Below are positions 6,975 through 9,704 of a DNA stretch of 9,704 nucleotides, in pieces. Each line of letters opens with the position of its first letter. The first letter of the stretch is position 1. The stretch spans positions 1-9,704 of the forward strand of contig CABUHS010000052.1 of assembly GCA_902491535.1 (NCBI GenBank), read 5' to 3'. This DNA comes from an uncultured Eubacteriales bacterium. Lineage in GTDB: Bacteria > Bacillota > Clostridia > Oscillospirales > CAG-272. The position numbers and the translations under genes are program-made. The notes under the pieces are model-generated. The model made no database searches. It was not told the DNA's origin and worked only from the letters and a program-made list of their open reading frames with translations.

Positions 6975-7003
6975 TTATATATTCGTTTTTACATTTCATA
7001 CTG
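6975..7003 (+). promoter_or_regulatory. Possible forespore (sigma-G-like) promoter upstream of spoIVB
   Basis: TTATA (6975-6979), a 17-bp spacer and CATACTG (6997-7003) resemble the Bacillus sigma-G pattern GHATR and CATNHTA, with one mismatch in each element. This fits because spoIVB is forespore-expressed in Bacillus, but the site is almost 200 bp from the gene and the region is AT-rich, so chance is a real explanation. Confidence 0.22.
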
Positions 7004-7197
7004 AAAATATTGTAACACATATTTAATTTCTTCATGAGCAAATTAATTTATGCGTGAATGTTTTTTACGTTAATACAGAGTAATGTTTAATATTGCACGC
7101 AAAAGCAGCGCTGATACGGAGAAAAGTTTTTTCGCTTGATTTTACGCATATCCATATCTGCTACTGCCTATTTATTTGAAAGAATGGAACGGATGTT

Positions 7198-8490
7198 GTG
7201 ATAAGAATTGAAAAAACAAAAAACACATGCCGTAACCGCAAAGCACCGCGTTTAATCTCTGCCGCGCGCTCATCAATTATTTGTCTTTGCTCGCTGATAG
7301 CTGCCTTCGCCCTGATCCTTCCGGGAAGCATCTCAGTATATTCCGAGGAAGAGCTTTCGGATAAAATTAACATCCCATTTATATCTTATTCGGCATCAAG
7401 TTCCCTTGATGACTCGGTAAAATGTACGGCGGATGTAATGTCCGCTTCAGGATCTTCCGTAAAAACGGAAGGCGATATACTGAATGTCGAAGCTCGTCTG
7501 CTCGGGATTCTTCCAATTGGAAATATCGACGTAAATGTTTACCGTGATATAAAAGTATGTCCCGGAGGCATGAGCTTCGGAGTTAAAATTTCGACAGACG
7601 GAGTCCTGATAGTCGGAATGTCTGATATAAGCACACCGGACGGTAAAGTAAATCCGGCATATGCTGCGGGAATACGTGTCGGAGACGTAATTACCAAAAT
7701 AAACGGAAAAGATGCAGATTCCGTAATTACGGTAACAAAGGCATTTTCCGAATGTGAAGGAAAGCCTGTTTCGGTATGCATTCTGCGCGACGGTACCGAA
7801 CAAGTATATGATGTCCAGCCAATATCGGACGGAAGCGGATACAAAGTCGGTATTTGGGTAAGAGACAGCACAGCCGGAATAGGAACCGTCACCTATATAA
7901 TCCCGGAAACAGGTGCATTTGCAGGACTCGGACACGGTATCTTTGACATTGACACAGGTAAACTATTGCCAATGCGTAGAGGAACTGTAAGCGATGTGAT
8001 AATTTCAGGGATAAAAAAAGGACGCTCAGGAGCGCCCGGAGAACTTCAGGGATATTTCGGATCTGAAAAAATGGGAACACTTGTATTCAACCGCGAAAGC
8101 GGAGTTTACGGCGTATTCTCCAAGCTTCCCGATAACGCTGATACTTCTGAACTGATTCCGATAGGACTGAGTTCGGATATAAGCGAAGGAGAGGCAACTA
8201 TAATATGTTCTCTCGATGAAAACGGTCCGGAACGCTACTCTATAAAAATATCTCAGATTTCACATGACGCAGGTTCGCTCAAGAATTTCGTAATACAGGT
8301 AACCGATCCGAAGCTTCTTGATAAAACCGGAGGCATAGTTCAGGGAATGAGCGGCAGTCCGGTAATACAGAACGGAAAGCTTATCGGAGCGGTCACACAT
8401 GTTATGATCGGAGATCCCACAAGCGGATACGGCATTTTTATCGAAAACATGCTGAAAAACAGCGGAACACTCCTGTCGCCGGTAAAATGA
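7198..8490 (+). CDS. spoIVB: SpoIVB peptidase (S55 family, sporulation signalling serine protease)
   Basis: A 430-residue protein, close to Bacillus SpoIVB. In the family this PDZ-containing serine protease is exported from the forespore and cuts SpoIVFA, which triggers pro-sigma-K processing in the mother cell. An N-terminal signal-anchor (about 24-47) precedes a PDZ domain (about 120-210; GGMSFGVKI, GIRVGDVITKING). The S55 catalytic domain follows, with H246 (GLGHGIFDID), D370 (VTDPKLL) and S385 (GMSGSPV). The 15-residue gap between D370 and S385 matches the Bacillus D363-S378 gap, so the triad looks intact. GTG 7198 is the start, after a weak purine-rich site (GGAACGGA). A terminator follows directly and the spo0A gene usually found next to spoIVB is absent; the next gene is convergent atpC. 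Confidence 0.95.
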   Translation: MIRIEKTKNTCRNRKAPRLISAARSSIICLCSLIAAFALILPGSISVYSEEELSDKINIPFISYSASSSLDDSVKCTADVMSASGSSVKTEGDILNVEARLLGILPIGNIDVNVYRDIKVCPGGMSFGVKISTDGVLIVGMSDISTPDGKVNPAYAAGIRVGDVITKINGKDADSVITVTKAFSECEGKPVSVCILRDGTEQVYDVQPISDGSGYKVGIWVRDSTAGIGTVTYIIPETGAFAGLGHGIFDIDTGKLLPMRRGTVSDVIISGIKKGRSGAPGELQGYFGSEKMGTLVFNRESGVYGVFSKLPDNADTSELIPIGLSSDISEGEATIICSLDENGPERYSIKISQISHDAGSLKNFVIQVTDPKLLDKTGGIVQGMSGSPVIQNGKLIGAVTHVMIGDPTSGYGIFIENMLKNSGTLLSPVK

Positions 8491-8518
8491 CAGAGTAAAA
8501 AGCCGCATGTAATCAAAA

Positions 8519-8565
8519 GGCAGGAACATAGCCGCATTAATAAAATACGGTGTTCCTGTCTTTTT
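8519..8565 (+). terminator. Intrinsic terminator between convergent spoIVB and atpC
   Basis: GGCAGGAACA (8519-8528) pairs with TGTTCCTGTC (8551-8560), including one G-T pair, and a short inner CCG/CGG pairing extends it. TTTTT follows on the plus strand, and CTTTTGATT follows on the minus strand. It can therefore end spoIVB and, more weakly, the ATP synthase operon, whose last stop is 27 bp away. Confidence 0.85.
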
Positions 8566-8586
8566 ACATAAATCATACTTTTTTGC

Positions 8587-8847
8587 TCATTGCCATGAAA
8601 AACCGCCCGTAAGCAGCGTTACAGTGTTTTCGGAAACACTGAGCAGACCGTTTTCCGTTAAAGCGACTCTCTCTGTTTCATCAGACTCTGTAACAATACA
8701 TTTTCCCGCCTTTACCGTCGTAATAAACGGAATATGTCCGGCAAGCACTGCAAGATCTCCGTCTCCGCCTCTGAGAAAAAGCTCGATAACATCGCCACGG
8801 TAGATCTCACCGTTCGGAGAAGAAATAACAAGCGTGAAAGTCTTCAT
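8587..8847 (-). CDS. atpC: ATP synthase F1 epsilon subunit, short form without C-terminal helical domain
   Basis: Only 86 residues, against about 130-140 in most bacteria. The sequence covers the N-terminal beta-sandwich that holds epsilon to gamma and the c-ring, with GDLAVLAGHIPF (30-41), VKAG (45-48) and the final strands NGLLSVSENTVTLLTGGF (66-83). It stops where the two-helix C-terminal domain would begin. The three frames after the stop show no continuation, and a terminator follows 27 bp later, so this is a natural end and not an obvious frameshift. ATG overlaps the atpD stop as ATGA, and AGAGGA lies seven bases upstream inside atpD, so translation is probably coupled. Naturally short epsilon subunits are known, for example in Chlorobium. 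Loss of the C-terminal domain would remove the epsilon-mediated brake on ATP hydrolysis; that consequence is inferred. Confidence 0.92.
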   Translation of the reverse strand: MKTFTLVISSPNGEIYRGDVIELFLRGGDGDLAVLAGHIPFITTVKAGKCIVTESDETERVALTENGLLSVSENTVTLLTGGFSWQ

Positions 8848-9704
8848 TCCGATATCCTCTTAGCCTTTTCCACAGCTTCGTCGATCGTGCCGACAAAGAG
8901 AAATGCCGATTCAGGAAGATCGTCATGCTTACCTTCAATTATCTCACGGAATCCGCGTATCGTTTCGGAGCGCGGCACGTATACACCGGGAAAGCCGTTA
9001 AACTTTTCAGATACATGGAACGGCTGAGACAAAAATCTCTGAAGCTTTCTTGCGCGTCCGACAGTAAGCTTATCTTCATCTGAAAGTTCGTCCATTCCCA
9101 TTATCGCAATAATATCCATAAGCTCGCGGTAACGCTGAAGTATTCTCTGAACCTCGCGCGCAACACGGTAATGTTCCTCACCGAGTACCTCGGCGGATAG
9201 AATTCGGCTGGTCGACTCAAGCGGGTCTACAGCCGGGTAAATACCCTGAGATGCGATCGATCTCGAAAGAACCGTTGTCGCATCAAGATGCGCGAATGTG
9301 GTCGCGGGAGCAGGGTCTGTAAGGTCGTCCGCCGGAACATAAACAGCCTGGATCGATGTGATCGAGCCGTTAGCAGTAGATGTAATACGCTCCTGAAGCG
9401 CACCCATCTCGGTCGCAAGAGAAGGCTGATATCCTACGGCAGACGGCATACGTCCGAGCAGCGCCGATACTTCGCTTCCCGCCTGTGTAAAGCGGAAAAT
9501 ATTGTCGATAAACAAAAGCACATCCTGCTTTTCTTCATCGCGGAAATATTCAGCCATTGTAAGTCCGGAAAGCGCAACACGCATTCTTGCTCCGGGCGGC
9601 TCGTTCATCTGACCGTACACAAGAGATGTATTCGAAAGGACTCCAGACTGCTTCATTTCATTATAAAGATCGTTTCCCTCGCGGGTACGTTCTCCGACTC
9701 CGGT
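8844..9704 (-). CDS. atpD: ATP synthase F1 beta subunit, C-terminal 286 residues (5' end outside window)
   Basis: The frame is open to the window edge and ends at TGA 8844. The beta subunit carries the catalytic nucleotide sites of F-type ATP synthase on the cytoplasmic side. The fragment begins just after the P-loop half of the domain with TGVGERTREGNDLY, including the catalytic glutamate (fifth residue). It then shows Walker B DVLLFIDNIFRF (61-72), the ATP-contact stretch ALLGRMPSAVGYQPSLA, PAVDPLESTSRIL (157-169) and DELSDED (205-211), a variant of the DELSEED lever that meets gamma. Nothing is unusual in this portion. ATG codons inside the fragment, such as that at 9656, are not the gene start. 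It overlaps atpC by four bases and is the penultimate gene of an atp operon read right to left. The ion used, H+ or Na+, cannot be judged without the c subunit. Confidence 0.97.
   Translation of the reverse strand, partial: TGVGERTREGNDLYNEMKQSGVLSNTSLVYGQMNEPPGARMRVALSGLTMAEYFRDEEKQDVLLFIDNIFRFTQAGSEVSALLGRMPSAVGYQPSLATEMGALQERITSTANGSITSIQAVYVPADDLTDPAPATTFAHLDATTVLSRSIASQGIYPAVDPLESTSRILSAEVLGEEHYRVAREVQRILQRYRELMDIIAIMGMDELSDEDKLTVGRARKLQRFLSQPFHVSEKFNGFPGVYVPRSETIRGFREIIEGKHDDLPESAFLFVGTIDEAVEKAKRISE

Larger units (their letters stand above)
6847..7197. other. Divergent intergenic control region between pepD and spoIVB
   Basis: These 351 bp separate two genes transcribed away from each other. 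The region is clearly richer in A+T than the genes. It holds a TATAAT box for pepD, a weak forespore-type promoter candidate for spoIVB, and CACGTG within 6962-6967. I see no RNA gene, no convincing small coding frame and no strong hairpin. Confidence 0.7.

Noticed and set aside
8501..8537. Short direct repeat AGCCGCAT at 8501-8508 and 8530-8537.
   Set aside because: Two eight-base copies can occur by chance, and the second lies within the terminator.
1..9704. Search for CRISPR arrays, insertion sequences, tRNAs, defence genes or toxin-antitoxin pairs.
   Set aside because: No repeat-spacer pattern, transposase, cloverleaf or related motif was seen; the genes are mostly conserved core functions.

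Overview
The window looks like chromosomal DNA from a spore-forming, low-to-moderate-GC Clostridia-type Firmicute, probably an uncultured gut or anaerobe lineage. The clues are an AT-rich sequence with ATA-rich codon use, TTG and GTG starts, GAAAGGA-type Shine-Dalgarno sites, two sporulation-type genes (a CwlD-like amidase and the SpoIVB peptidase), an ANTAR regulator behind glutamine synthetase, and a RadA of the usual bacterial form. I see no mobile element, CRISPR array, tRNA, rRNA or phage gene. This is ordinary core-genome territory with some unusual variants, and I do not see a convincing new multi-gene system.

Layout. 1-1080 (+): the 3' end of a glutamine synthetase gene, then an ANTAR-domain regulator with a degenerate receiver, ending at a strong hairpin at 1111-1150 that probably serves both strands. 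1200-3403 (-): cwlD-like amidase then radA, 56 bp apart and probably co-transcribed. 3559-4134 (-): an unrecognised four-helix membrane protein with its own sigma-A-like promoter and a hairpin in its leader. 4331-6846 (-): pepD (M20 aminoacyl-histidine dipeptidase) followed by a zinc-type ABC substrate-binding lipoprotein. 6847-7197: an AT-rich divergent control region. 7198-8490 (+): SpoIVB peptidase. 8519-8565: a terminator shared by convergent transcripts. 8587-9704 (-): the end of the ATP synthase operon, with atpD (cut by the window edge) overlapping a very short atpC.

The genes form several independent units: nitrogen assimilation and its control, spore cortex and engulfment signalling (CwlD, SpoIVB), DNA repair (RadA), metal uptake and peptide use (SBP, PepD), and energy conversion (F1 beta and epsilon). 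The points most worth a second look are the epsilon subunit lacking its C-terminal helical domain, the glutamine synthetase lacking the usual C-terminal tail, the ANTAR regulator lacking its phosphoacceptor aspartate, the solitary zinc-type binding protein with a His-rich loop and an altered ligand position, and the hairpin between the Shine-Dalgarno site and the start of the unknown membrane protein.
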